DNA from: Bifidobacteriaceae bacterium
GTDB lineage: Bacteria; Actinomycetota; Actinomycetes; Actinomycetales; Bifidobacteriaceae
Direction of reading: 5' to 3'
Assembly (NCBI GenBank): GCA_022650895.1
Contig: JALCQC010000002.1
Coordinates: forward strand, 62,001 to 126,000
Length of the DNA stretch: 64,000 nucleotides
The position numbers and the translations under genes were made by a program. A model generated the notes under the pieces. The model saw nothing but the letters and a program-made list of their open reading frames with translations. It did not search any database and was not told the DNA's origin. This document shows positions 17,506-25,839 of this stretch, piece by piece. Position 1 is the stretch's first letter. Each line of letters starts with the position of its first letter.

Positions 17506-19067
17506 TGCATTACGAAAAGCTTGATGACTATCCGGAGGGATTCCTGTGGGGAGCCTCCTCGGCGGCCTATCAGATCGAAGGTGCCGCGGCCGAAGACGGC
17601 AAGGGGTCCTCTATCTGGGACGTCTACGCCCATGAGCCAGGCAATACGTATAAAGGCACCACCGGTGACGTGGCGGTGGACCATTATCATCGTCTTGTCG
17701 AAGATCTTGACCTCATGAAGCGTATGGGCCTGAAGGCCTACCGCTTCTCCGTGGCCTGGTCGCGTGTCATTCCAACCGGAGATGGCGCGGTCAACCCCGC
17801 AGGACTCAACTTCTACGCGCGACTCATCGACGGCCTGCTGGAGCGCGGAATCCAACCCGTTCCCACGCTGTACCACTGGGATCTGCCCGAAGCCCTTCAG
17901 GAGAAATACGAGGGCTGGGAGTCGCGCCAGTGCATTGACGCCTTCGAAAAGTATTGCCGCATCATGTTCACCACCTTCGGCGACCGCGTGAAATACTGGA
18001 TCACCATCAACGAGCAGAACGTGTTCACCTCGATGGGCTACCGCTGGCAACTGCATCCACCGAAGAAGAATGACGTGAAGACCATGTTTGTGGTCAATCA
18101 CCACGTCAACCTCGCCAACGCCCGTGCCATCACCCTCTTCCACAAGCTCGTCCCCGGCGGCTTGATCGGCCCGAGTTTCGGCTACGGCCCGGTGTACCCG
18201 CTGAACAGCGATCCGGCCAACGTACTCGCCTCGGTCAACGCCGACGACTTCAACAACAATTGGTGGCTGGACGTTTACTGCCGCGGCGAATACCCCTACT
18301 TCACCCTGAAGGCGCTGCAGCGCATGGGGATCGCACCGGAGGTCAGTGCCGCCGATGACGCCCTCCTGCGTTCCGCCAAGCCTGACTTCCTCGGCGTCAA
18401 CTACTACCACGGTGGCACCGTGGCGGAGAACCGACTCGACCGGCCTACGGATTCCGCCAGCGACAAGGCATCCGAGGCGGACCAAGCAGACAAGACGGAT
18501 GCAACAGCTAAGACGGGCACGACAGGTGAAAAGAGCGAGAAGGGCGAAAAGAAGGAATTCTCGGGAATCGACCCTTATCTCATGCAGCCGAAGGAGGGGC
18601 AGGCACAGACTCCAGAGGTGCCGATGTTCCAGTCCATGGCCAACCCGTATGTCAAGAAGTCTGCCTGGGGATGGGAGATCGATCCGGTCGGCTTCCGCAT
18701 CGCATTGCGTCAGCTCTTCGAGAAGTACGGGCTCCCGCTTTTCGTGACGGAAAACGGGCTGGGTGCCGCTGACAAGGTGGAAAACGGTGAGATTCACGAT
18801 TCTTACCGCATCAAGTACCTGGAGGATCATCTTCTCGCCATGAAGGAGGCGGTCACCGACGGCGTGCCCGTGATCGGCTACTGCGCATGGTCGTTCACCG
18901 ATCTCCTCAGCTGGCTCAACGGGTATCGCAAGCGCTATGGGTTCGTTTACGTGGACTGCAATGACGAGCAGAGCGGTACGCTCGATCGCACTCCCAAAGA
19001 CAGTTTTTTCTGGTATCGAGACATTATCAAGACCAATGGCGGTCTTCTTGGAAAGGAACGAGCATGA
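17505..19067 (+). CDS. GH1 beta-glucosidase with a charged insertion
   Basis: This is a retaining beta-glucosidase (520 residues), cytoplasmic. The acid/base glutamate is E170 in TINEQN (NEQ in place of the common NEP) and the nucleophile is E416 in VTENGLG. Residues about 313-372 form a low-complexity insertion rich in D, K, E, T and G, placed after NYYHGGTVAENR and before the substrate-binding segment; the family lacks it. GGGAGG precedes the ATG at 17505, which overlaps the ROK stop; the upstream open frame to 17217 is inside the kinase gene. It would remove glucose from cello-oligosaccharides after xylose has been stripped. The stop overlaps the GH31 start by four bases. Confidence 0.93.
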   Translation: MHYEKLDDYPEGFLWGASSAAYQIEGAAAEDGKGSSIWDVYAHEPGNTYKGTTGDVAVDHYHRLVEDLDLMKRMGLKAYRFSVAWSRVIPTGDGAVNPAGLNFYARLIDGLLERGIQPVPTLYHWDLPEALQEKYEGWESRQCIDAFEKYCRIMFTTFGDRVKYWITINEQNVFTSMGYRWQLHPPKKNDVKTMFVVNHHVNLANARAITLFHKLVPGGLIGPSFGYGPVYPLNSDPANVLASVNADDFNNNWWLDVYCRGEYPYFTLKALQRMGIAPEVSAADDALLRSAKPDFLGVNYYHGGTVAENRLDRPTDSASDKASEADQADKTDATAKTGTTGEKSEKGEKKEFSGIDPYLMQPKEGQAQTPEVPMFQSMANPYVKKSAWGWEIDPVGFRIALRQLFEKYGLPLFVTENGLGAADKVENGEIHDSYRIKYLEDHLLAMKEAVTDGVPVIGYCAWSFTDLLSWLNGYRKRYGFVYVDCNDEQSGTLDRTPKDSFFWYRDIIKTNGGLLGKERA

Positions 19068-21310
19068 AGTATTTCAACGGTGGCTGGCTGATACGCAAGG
19101 GGTACACGGCTAAATTTGCCGCCAATATCTACACCGCCAAGATTGAGGAACGGAAGCTGACGCTCTATGCGCCCTTCACTGTCATCAGAAACCCCGGAAT
19201 GACCCTTGATGGCGGGCTGCTCACCATCGAGGTCACGAGCCCCCGTCCGGACATCATCACGGTGAGGCTGGTCAACTTTAAGAAGAGCACGGAACATGAT
19301 CCCAAGTTTGAGCTGGCGGAGACGAATCCGCCGGTGAGCATCACGGAGGACGAGGAGGGCTACACCTTCACTTCGGGGCGCACGTCGCTTCGTGTGGCCA
19401 AGGGCGATGCGCTCGACTTCACCTATACCTATGACGGCACTTTCCTCACCCGCTCCGCTTTCCGCAGCAAGGCGGTGGTGACCGATCCGGAGGGCACCCT
19501 TCACGTGGGCGACCAGTTCGAACTCGGTGTGGGCGAGAAGATCTATGGGCTGGGGGAGCGTTTCACCAACTTCGTGAAGAACGGCCAGAGCGTCGACATC
19601 ACCAATCAGGATGGCGGCACCGGGACGGAACAGGCCTACAAGAACGTCCCCTTCTACGTCAGTTCCAGGGGCTATGGCCTCTTCGTGAATTCCTCCGACA
19701 TGGTCAGCTTCGAAATCGGCTCCGAAAAGGTGTCTCGCGTCGAAGTGTCGGTTCCCGGCCAGGAGCTCACCTACTCGGTCATCGGCGGCGGCACTCCCAA
19801 GGAAGTGCTGAAGCGTTACACGGACCTCACCGGCAAACCCCCGATCCCGCCGGCATGGAGCTTCGGGCTGTGGCTGTCCACCAGCTTCACCACCGACTAC
19901 GACGAGGACACCGTCAACAGCTTCGTGGACGGAATGGCGGAGCGTGACATCCCGCTTTCCGTCTTCCACTTTGACTCCCGGTGGATGCGTGAACTCGAGT
20001 GGTGCAATTTCGAATGGGACCCCGAGAAGTTCCCCCATCCCGAACAGATGCTCAAGGGCCTGCACGAGCGTGGACTCAAAGTCTGCGTCTGGATCAACCC
20101 GTATGTGGGACAGAAGTCGCCGCTCTTTGACGAGGGTGCCAAGAAGGGCTACTTCATCAAGGAACTCGACGGCGACCCTTGGCAGTGGGACATGTGGCAG
20201 GCGGGCATGGCGATCATCGACTTCACCAACCCCGAGGCTACGGAATGGTACAAATCCAAACTGGCCGCGCTGATGGACCAAGGCGTGGACTGCTTCAAGA
20301 CCGATTTCGGCGAACGCATCCCCACCAAGGGCGTGCGCTATTTCGATGGTTCCGACCCCGCGAAGATGCACAACTACTACACCCTGCTGTACAACCGCGC
20401 GGTCTATGAGGTGATGGCGGCGAAGCGCGGCAAGGATGAGGCGCTCGTCTTTGCTCGTTCGGCCACGGTGGGCAGCCAGAAGTATCCGGTCCATTGGGGT
20501 GGTGACTCCTCGTCGGACTACCCCTCCATGGCGGAGAGCTTGCGCGCAGGACTGTCGTTTGGCATGAGCGGCTTCGGGTTCTGGAGTCATGACATCTCCG
20601 GATTCGAGGATCAGGCCAGTCCCGATATCTACAAGCGCTGGACGCAGTTCGGGCTTTTGAGTTCCCATTCCCGCTATCACGGTTCCAGCCAGTACAAGGT
20701 TCCGTGGCTGTATGGGCAGGAAGCGGTGGAGGTTTCACGCACCTTCACCAAGCTGAAGATGCGGCTCATGCCGTATCTCTTTGATCAGGCGCGGGTGACG
20801 CACGAGACCGGCCTTCCCATGATGCGTGCTATGGAGCTTGAGTTCCCCGAGGACCCCACCTGCGAGGTACTGGATACGCAGTACATGTTGGGATCTGACC
20901 TGCTGGTGGCCCCCATCTTCTCCGAGACGGGCAAGGTTCGCTTCTACGTGCCCGCAACCGGTGGAACGGCGCCTTGGATCAACGTCCTCACCGGTGAACA
21001 GTACGCGCCGGGACGGTGGTACACCCAGACCTACGATTACCTCACCCTTCCGCTGCTGGCTCGGCCCGGTGCCGCCATCCTGGTCGGAGGCCATGATGAT
21101 TCCCCCGAATACGACTATGCCGACGGTGCCGTGGTCCATCTGTTCGCTCCCTCCGATGGCGACTACTCGGTGAACGTGCCACGCGCCGATGCCCCTGGAG
21201 AGCACGAGACGATCTCCGTTCATGTCACGGACGGCGTTGCGACCACATCGAAGCCGGGAATCGCAGCCGTGGTACACAAGGCAGGCGATACCACCAGCTT
21301 CAGCATCTGA
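19064..21310 (+). CDS. GH31 alpha-xylosidase, YicI type (copy 1)
   Basis: This is a 748-residue GH31 enzyme resembling E. coli YicI, a retaining alpha-xylosidase that removes alpha-1,6-xylose from the non-reducing end of xyloglucan oligosaccharides. The nucleophile is D414 in KTDFGER and the acid/base is D481 in HWGGDSSSDY. The signature KTDFGERIP is typical of YicI and absent from ordinary alpha-glucosidases. There is no signal peptide. The ATG overlaps the GH1 stop (ATGA), so translation is coupled. A paralogue lies at 29188, with the acid/base region reading GGDCESTF instead. The pairing with GH1 supports stepwise removal of xylose and then glucose. Confidence 0.92.
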   Translation: MKYFNGGWLIRKGYTAKFAANIYTAKIEERKLTLYAPFTVIRNPGMTLDGGLLTIEVTSPRPDIITVRLVNFKKSTEHDPKFELAETNPPVSITEDEEGYTFTSGRTSLRVAKGDALDFTYTYDGTFLTRSAFRSKAVVTDPEGTLHVGDQFELGVGEKIYGLGERFTNFVKNGQSVDITNQDGGTGTEQAYKNVPFYVSSRGYGLFVNSSDMVSFEIGSEKVSRVEVSVPGQELTYSVIGGGTPKEVLKRYTDLTGKPPIPPAWSFGLWLSTSFTTDYDEDTVNSFVDGMAERDIPLSVFHFDSRWMRELEWCNFEWDPEKFPHPEQMLKGLHERGLKVCVWINPYVGQKSPLFDEGAKKGYFIKELDGDPWQWDMWQAGMAIIDFTNPEATEWYKSKLAALMDQGVDCFKTDFGERIPTKGVRYFDGSDPAKMHNYYTLLYNRAVYEVMAAKRGKDEALVFARSATVGSQKYPVHWGGDSSSDYPSMAESLRAGLSFGMSGFGFWSHDISGFEDQASPDIYKRWTQFGLLSSHSRYHGSSQYKVPWLYGQEAVEVSRTFTKLKMRLMPYLFDQARVTHETGLPMMRAMELEFPEDPTCEVLDTQYMLGSDLLVAPIFSETGKVRFYVPATGGTAPWINVLTGEQYAPGRWYTQTYDYLTLPLLARPGAAILVGGHDDSPEYDYADGAVVHLFAPSDGDYSVNVPRADAPGEHETISVHVTDGVATTSKPGIAAVVHKAGDTTSFSI

Positions 21311-21313
21311 AGG

Positions 21314-21332
21314 CTGTCTGTTCCTCAGACAG
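21314..21332 (+). terminator. Short hairpin after the esterase-ROK-GH1-GH31 operon
   Basis: CTGTCTG (21314-21320) and CAGACAG (21326-21332) form a perfect seven-base stem with a five-base loop just after the stop. There is no T-run, so it may only stabilise the 3' end or act as a weak terminator. Confidence 0.35.
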
Positions 21333-21417
21333 TCACGTAGACAATCCGTGTTCAAAAAAGTGACACGGGCGTGTGTTTCATTTGTATTCGCGCCCATGCC
21401 GAGAAGAGGTTTCGACA

Positions 21418-22968
21418 ATGACGATGTTCAACCTGAAGAAGGCCACGCTGCTGGCACCGGGCTTCCACCCCGACCCCAGCATCTGCCGTGACGACACTGG
21501 CACCTACTATATGGTTCACTCCAGCTTCGAGTATTTCCCGGGCATCCCCCTTCTGCGCAGCACGGATTGCCTTCACTGGGAACAGGTGGGCCACGTGCTC
21601 ACCCGTCCAACTCAGCTGCCCGGCAACCCCGGTTCGAGCCAGGGAATCTACGCACCCACCCTGCGTTTCCACGATGGCATGTTCTACCTCGTCACCACCA
21701 ACGTGAACGTGGGCAACTTCCTCGTCACCGCCACCGACCCGGCAGGACAGTGGTCTGACCCGCAGTGGCTGAAGGAATGGCCTGGCATCGATCCAAGCCT
21801 CTTCTTTGATGATGACGGCAGCGTCTACATTCAAGGCTCTGACACCGCCGCGGCCACCGGCGAACAGCCGGGAATCTACCAAGCGAAGATCGAGGTGAGT
21901 ACCGGGAAGCTGCTGTCCGAGCGTTCACTCATCTGCCCGGGAATCACCGGAACAAATCCCGAGGGGCCGCATGTGTTCAAGCGGAAGGGACTCTACTACC
22001 TCACCTGGGCCGAGGGCGGCACTGAAGCCGGGCACATGCAGAACCTCGCCGTCGCGGATTCGCCCATGGGCCCTTACGAAATGTTTCCGGGCAACCCGAT
22101 GCTCACCAACCGCAGCACCCACCTGCCCCTGCAGGCGATCGGACACTGCGACGTTGCGGAACTCGATGACCCCGACTCCGTCTTCCTCGTTTTCCACGGC
22201 ACCCGCATGGAGGACCACTACCCTGCACACACTTGGATCGGACGCGAACCCTTCGGCGTCGTCCTCCCTTGGAAGGGGCGCTGGCCCGAGATCTCGGATC
22301 AGTCCTACACCTTCGACGCAGCGGAGGCGGAGGCGCTCGCGAAAGCGGTTGGTGCGGCAGGGGCTGACGGTGCCGGCTCCGGTGCCGACGGCGCCTCTGC
22401 CAGTTCCTCGTCTATCGGCCGAGCGCTCGCCGAAGACTGGGTCACGCCTGGCCTCAACCCCGGTATTGAGGCCAGCGGGAACCATGTGGTTTTCGGTGCC
22501 GGTGTCAGCGGTCTTGTGGGACTGCGGCAGACCTCCTTCACCTCCTCGCTCGAAGCCGACGTGACGGCGGTTTCGGAGACTGGATCGGGCAGCGGCGCGG
22601 TGGAGCCCGAGCCGAGTGGGGGCCTCATCGCGTATCAGAATGCGGACCACTATATCCGGCTCGTTCTCACGGGAACCGACGACGAAGGCCTTGTTCGCTT
22701 CGAGGCGCGTAACTCCTCGCTGGTCTCGGTCATCGCCACGCTGCCATATAGCGGTGCACGGCCCCGCCTCGCGCTGCGTGGCACCGAACACGGTTATGTG
22801 GCCGGCATCGCTGATGCGCAGGGATCGCGAGAACTGGGGTTCGCTCCCGCCACCATCCTTGACCTGACGAATGCGGGCGGTTTCACGGGGGCCTTGCTGG
22901 GGCTCTTCGTAACGGCTAGCGTGGCCTCACAAGAGGTGCATTTTGACGGCATCAATTTCAGAGGATGA
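21418..22968 (+). CDS. GH43 beta-xylosidase / alpha-L-arabinofuranosidase
   Basis: This is an inverting GH43 enzyme (516 residues) with a five-bladed propeller and a C-terminal beta-sandwich. The general base is D19 in HPDPS, the second aspartate is D125 in GIDPSLFF and the acid glutamate is E182 in PEGPHVF. Between the two domains (about residues 315-345) is an Ala/Gly/Ser/Asp-rich linker longer than usual. There is no signal peptide. I chose ATG 21418, preceded by GAGAAGAGG; ATG 21424 is possible. Sequence alone does not separate xylosidase from arabinofuranosidase; in a xyloglucan locus removal of arabinofuranose would fit, while cleavage of xylobiose-type ends is also possible. Confidence 0.88.
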   Translation: MTMFNLKKATLLAPGFHPDPSICRDDTGTYYMVHSSFEYFPGIPLLRSTDCLHWEQVGHVLTRPTQLPGNPGSSQGIYAPTLRFHDGMFYLVTTNVNVGNFLVTATDPAGQWSDPQWLKEWPGIDPSLFFDDDGSVYIQGSDTAAATGEQPGIYQAKIEVSTGKLLSERSLICPGITGTNPEGPHVFKRKGLYYLTWAEGGTEAGHMQNLAVADSPMGPYEMFPGNPMLTNRSTHLPLQAIGHCDVAELDDPDSVFLVFHGTRMEDHYPAHTWIGREPFGVVLPWKGRWPEISDQSYTFDAAEAEALAKAVGAAGADGAGSGADGASASSSSIGRALAEDWVTPGLNPGIEASGNHVVFGAGVSGLVGLRQTSFTSSLEADVTAVSETGSGSGAVEPEPSGGLIAYQNADHYIRLVLTGTDDEGLVRFEARNSSLVSVIATLPYSGARPRLALRGTEHGYVAGIADAQGSRELGFAPATILDLTNAGGFTGALLGLFVTASVASQEVHFDGINFRG

Positions 22969-22980
22969 ATACTTGTCAGA

Positions 22981-23030
22981 TTCCCGCATCATTGCCGCCG
23001 TCTGAGAGGTGGCGGACGGGTGCGGGGAAC
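22981..23030 (+). terminator. Nested hairpin after the GH43 gene
   Basis: The outer arms TTCCCGCA (22981-22988) and TGCGGGGAA (from 23021) enclose a second stem, CCGCC (22995-22999) with GGCGG (23011-23015). There is no T-run, so termination would be weak or factor-assisted. Confidence 0.45.
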
Positions 23031-23060
23031 TGTCCAGAATAAGTGAAGGTCGTTGAGCGT

Positions 23061-23079
23061 ACCGGTCATTTTGACCGGT
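23061..23079. promoter_or_regulatory. Perfect inverted repeat ACCGGTCA-TTT-TGACCGGT before GH94
   Basis: Eight-base perfect arms with a three-base centre lie 50 bp upstream of the cellobiose phosphorylase start. The sequence differs from the CGAAACGTTTCG elements, which suggests a separate regulator. It could instead be a small hairpin, but the A+T-rich downstream sequence lacks a T-run. Confidence 0.6.
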
Positions 23080-23128
23080 CTAACGAGTAAAAAGATAGCA
23101 GTGCAGCAAATAAGAAAGGTCTCTGACA

Positions 23129-25627
23129 GTGAAATACGGTCACTTTGACGATTCGGCACGGGAGTATGTCATTGACACCCCGGCCACTCCGCTTCCCTGG
23201 ATCAACTACTTGGGGAACGAGGATTTCTTCGGGTTGATTTCGAACACGGGCGGGGGCTATGACTTCTACCGCGATGCCAAACTGCGCCGCATCACGCGCT
23301 ACCGGTACAACGGGGTGCCTGCGGACAATGGATCGCGCTCCTACTACCTCTCCGTGATCGGAAAGGACGGGAGACCGGCCGTGACGTGGTCGCCCACCTT
23401 CCTGCCGGCGCGCACCGAGCTGGATTCCTACAGGTGCCGGCATGGGATCGGCTACACGGTTTTCGAGGCCTCCAAGAACGGCATTTCCTCCACGCTGACC
23501 GCCTTCGTGCCGCTGCACACCCACGCCGAGGTCAACCGCCTCGAGCTGAGCAACGATTCCGATGCCCCCGTCACTCTCGATGTGACCGGAGCCGTGGAAT
23601 GGTGCCTGTGGAACGCGGCCGACGACGCTGAGAACTTCCAGCGCAACTTCTCCACCGGCGAAGTCGAGATCGAGCGCACCCCGGACGCCTCCGTCCTCTA
23701 CCACAAGACGGAGTTCAAGGAGCGCCGCAACCACTACGCCTTCTTCGCGGTCAACCACGAAACGCAAGGCTTCGACACCGATCGCGCCACCTTCCTCGGC
23801 CAGTTCAACGGCTGGTCCACCCCCGAGGTCATCGCCGAGGGTACCTCGAAGAATTCGGTGGCCCACGGCTGGTCGCCCATCGCCGCCAACCACATACGCC
23901 TCCAGCTCGCGGCGGGTCAGAAGGCCTCGCTCATCTTCACGCTGGGCTACATCGAGGTCGATCCCAAGGACAAGTGGGAGGATCCCGACGACCCCGCCAA
24001 GGTCGGCATCATCAACAAGAAGCCGGCGCACGAGCTGCTCTCCGGACTGTCCACCGACGCCCAGGTCGAGGCGAAGCTCGCCGAGCTCAAGGACTACTGG
24101 GCCGACCTGCTCTCGCGTTTCTCGGTGAAGTCGGGCGACTCCAAGCTGGACCGCATGGTCAACGTCTGGAATCAGTACCAGTGCATGGTCACCTTCAACC
24201 TGTCCCGCTCCGCCTCCTACTTCGAGTCGGGCGTGGGACGCGGCATGGGCTTCCGCGACTCCAACCAGGATCTGCTCGGCTTCGTGCACCTCATCCCCGA
24301 CCGCGCACGCCAGCGCATCCTTGACATCGCCTCCACGCAGCTGCCGGACGGTTCCGCCTGGCATCAGTATCAGCCGCTTACCAAGAAGGGCAACGCCGAC
24401 ATCGGCGGCGGCTTCAACGACGACCCGCTCTGGCTCGTCGCCGCCGTCCACGCCTACCTCGCAGAGACCGGCGACTCCACCATCCTCTCGGAGGACGTTC
24501 CCTTCGATTCCACCGAAGGCACGGAGGTCTCCCTGCTCGAACACCTGCGCCGCTCGGTCAATTACACGATGACGCATCTGGGCCCCCACGGCCTGCCGCT
24601 CATCGGCCGCGCCGACTGGAACGATTGCCTCAACCTCAACGCCTTCACGAACACGCCGGGGGAGAGCTTCCAGACGGTGAAGTCCAACAAGGCCGAGAAC
24701 GTGGCCGAGTCCGTCTTCATCGCCGGCATGTTCGTGCTGTATGGCGAGCAGTACGTCGAGATTCTTGAGAAGTTTGGCCCCTTGCTCGGCATCGACCGTT
24801 CCCGCGTGGTGGCTCAGGCCACCGGAGTGCGCGAGGCCGTCGAGAAGGTGCGCATCGCCACCGAAACCGCCGGATGGGACGGCGAGTGGTTCCGCCGCGC
24901 CTACGACGCGTACTCACGCCCGGTCGGCTCCTCCAGCAACGACGAGGGCAAGATCTACATCGAGCCGCAGGGAATGTGCGTCATGGCCGGCATCGGCGTC
25001 AACGATGGCAAGGCCGCAACCGCCCTCCGTTCGGTGAAGGACAAGCTCACCACGGAGTGGGGCACGGCGATTCTCGCCCCCGCCTACTCGACCTACAAGA
25101 TCGAGCTGGGCGAGATCTCCACATATCCCCGCGGTTATAAGGAGAATGGTGGCATCTTCTGCCACAACAATCCGTGGATCTCCATCGCCAACGCCATCGT
25201 GGGCAACGACGACGAGGCGTTCAACGTGTACAGACGCACCGCGCCCGCCTACGTGGAGGACAGGTCCGACGTCCGCAAGACCGAACCCTACGTGTACTGC
25301 CAGATGGTGTCCGGCCCCGAGGCCGCCGTCACCGGCGAGGGAAAGAACTCCTGGCTCACCGGCACCGCCGCATGGACGTTCGTGGATGTGTCCCAGTATC
25401 TGCTGGGAATTCGCCCCACCTTCGACGGTCTGCAGGTTGATCCGCACCTTCCGAAGAGCTTCACCGATCTTCAGATCACGCGTCTGTACCGCGGAAAGTG
25501 GTATGACATCTCACTGAAGCGCACCGGTGAAAAATCCATGGAAGTGGAGGGCGAAAAAGTGAACGGTAACATCATTCCGCAAAACGTTTCGTCACAAGAT
25601 CGTGTGACAGTTTCTGTGACTTTCTGA
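23129..25627 (+). CDS. GH94 cellobiose phosphorylase
   Basis: This is an inverting phosphorylase (832 residues, normal for cellobiose phosphorylase) that splits cellobiose with phosphate into alpha-glucose-1-phosphate and glucose, so one glucose needs no ATP for activation. The N-terminal GHFDD...REYVI and PWINYLG segments are typical. GFRDSNQDLLG (D377) forms the glucose-binding subsite, and the catalytic acid lies in DWND (residues 496-499). It is cytoplasmic. Translation starts at GTG 23129, with AAGAAAGG nine bases upstream. The gene has its own palindromic upstream element and its own terminator, so it is probably a single-gene unit. It handles the cellobiose left after debranching, in parallel with GH1. 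Confidence 0.93.
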   Translation: MKYGHFDDSAREYVIDTPATPLPWINYLGNEDFFGLISNTGGGYDFYRDAKLRRITRYRYNGVPADNGSRSYYLSVIGKDGRPAVTWSPTFLPARTELDSYRCRHGIGYTVFEASKNGISSTLTAFVPLHTHAEVNRLELSNDSDAPVTLDVTGAVEWCLWNAADDAENFQRNFSTGEVEIERTPDASVLYHKTEFKERRNHYAFFAVNHETQGFDTDRATFLGQFNGWSTPEVIAEGTSKNSVAHGWSPIAANHIRLQLAAGQKASLIFTLGYIEVDPKDKWEDPDDPAKVGIINKKPAHELLSGLSTDAQVEAKLAELKDYWADLLSRFSVKSGDSKLDRMVNVWNQYQCMVTFNLSRSASYFESGVGRGMGFRDSNQDLLGFVHLIPDRARQRILDIASTQLPDGSAWHQYQPLTKKGNADIGGGFNDDPLWLVAAVHAYLAETGDSTILSEDVPFDSTEGTEVSLLEHLRRSVNYTMTHLGPHGLPLIGRADWNDCLNLNAFTNTPGESFQTVKSNKAENVAESVFIAGMFVLYGEQYVEILEKFGPLLGIDRSRVVAQATGVREAVEKVRIATETAGWDGEWFRRAYDAYSRPVGSSSNDEGKIYIEPQGMCVMAGIGVNDGKAATALRSVKDKLTTEWGTAILAPAYSTYKIELGEISTYPRGYKENGGIFCHNNPWISIANAIVGNDDEAFNVYRRTAPAYVEDRSDVRKTEPYVYCQMVSGPEAAVTGEGKNSWLTGTAAWTFVDVSQYLLGIRPTFDGLQVDPHLPKSFTDLQITRLYRGKWYDISLKRTGEKSMEVEGEKVNGNIIPQNVSSQDRVTVSVTF

Positions 25628-25664
25628 TAAGTTCCATGGAGTCCTAGATCCCTGTTTTTGCAAT

Positions 25665-25704
25665 GGGAGCCGCTCAATATTGGCAATTGAGCGGCTCCCT
25701 TTTT
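25665..25704 (+). terminator. Strong intrinsic terminator after GH94
   Basis: GGGAGCCGCTCAAT (25665-25678) and ATTGAGCGGCTCCC (25686-25699) form a perfect 14-base stem with a seven-base loop, followed by TTTTT. Confidence 0.93.
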
Positions 25705-25780
25705 GTTCGTTCGTTTAACTTCCTGTTCTCTTGTCGCCTTGACCAACGCGGCGGAAGGTCCTATCATCGGCTATAGAACT

Positions 25781-25794
25781 TCGAACCGTTTCGA
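25781..25794. promoter_or_regulatory. LacI-type operator TCGAA-CCGT-TTCGA before importer C
   Basis: Five-base perfect arms surround a CCGT centre, 45 bp upstream of the importer C lipoprotein gene. Ten of the twelve positions obey the same symmetry as CGAAACGTTTCG at 15661, differing by one base within the core. The bases that follow (CGACA) are also shared with the 15661 element. Confidence 0.6.
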
Positions 25795-25839
25795 CAGTTC
25801 TAAGGAAGCAAAGATGCTTGCTGGACAAAGGGGATAATA

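Noticed and set aside
18947-20680. 577-codon minus-strand open frame opposite GH1/GH31
   Set aside because: It is antisense to catalytic motifs that are clearly conserved on the plus strand.
25582-25591. AAACGTTTCG inside the last codons of the GH94 gene, resembling the operator
   Set aside because: It lies within coding sequence before a strong terminator and lacks the full symmetrical arms; it is likely chance.
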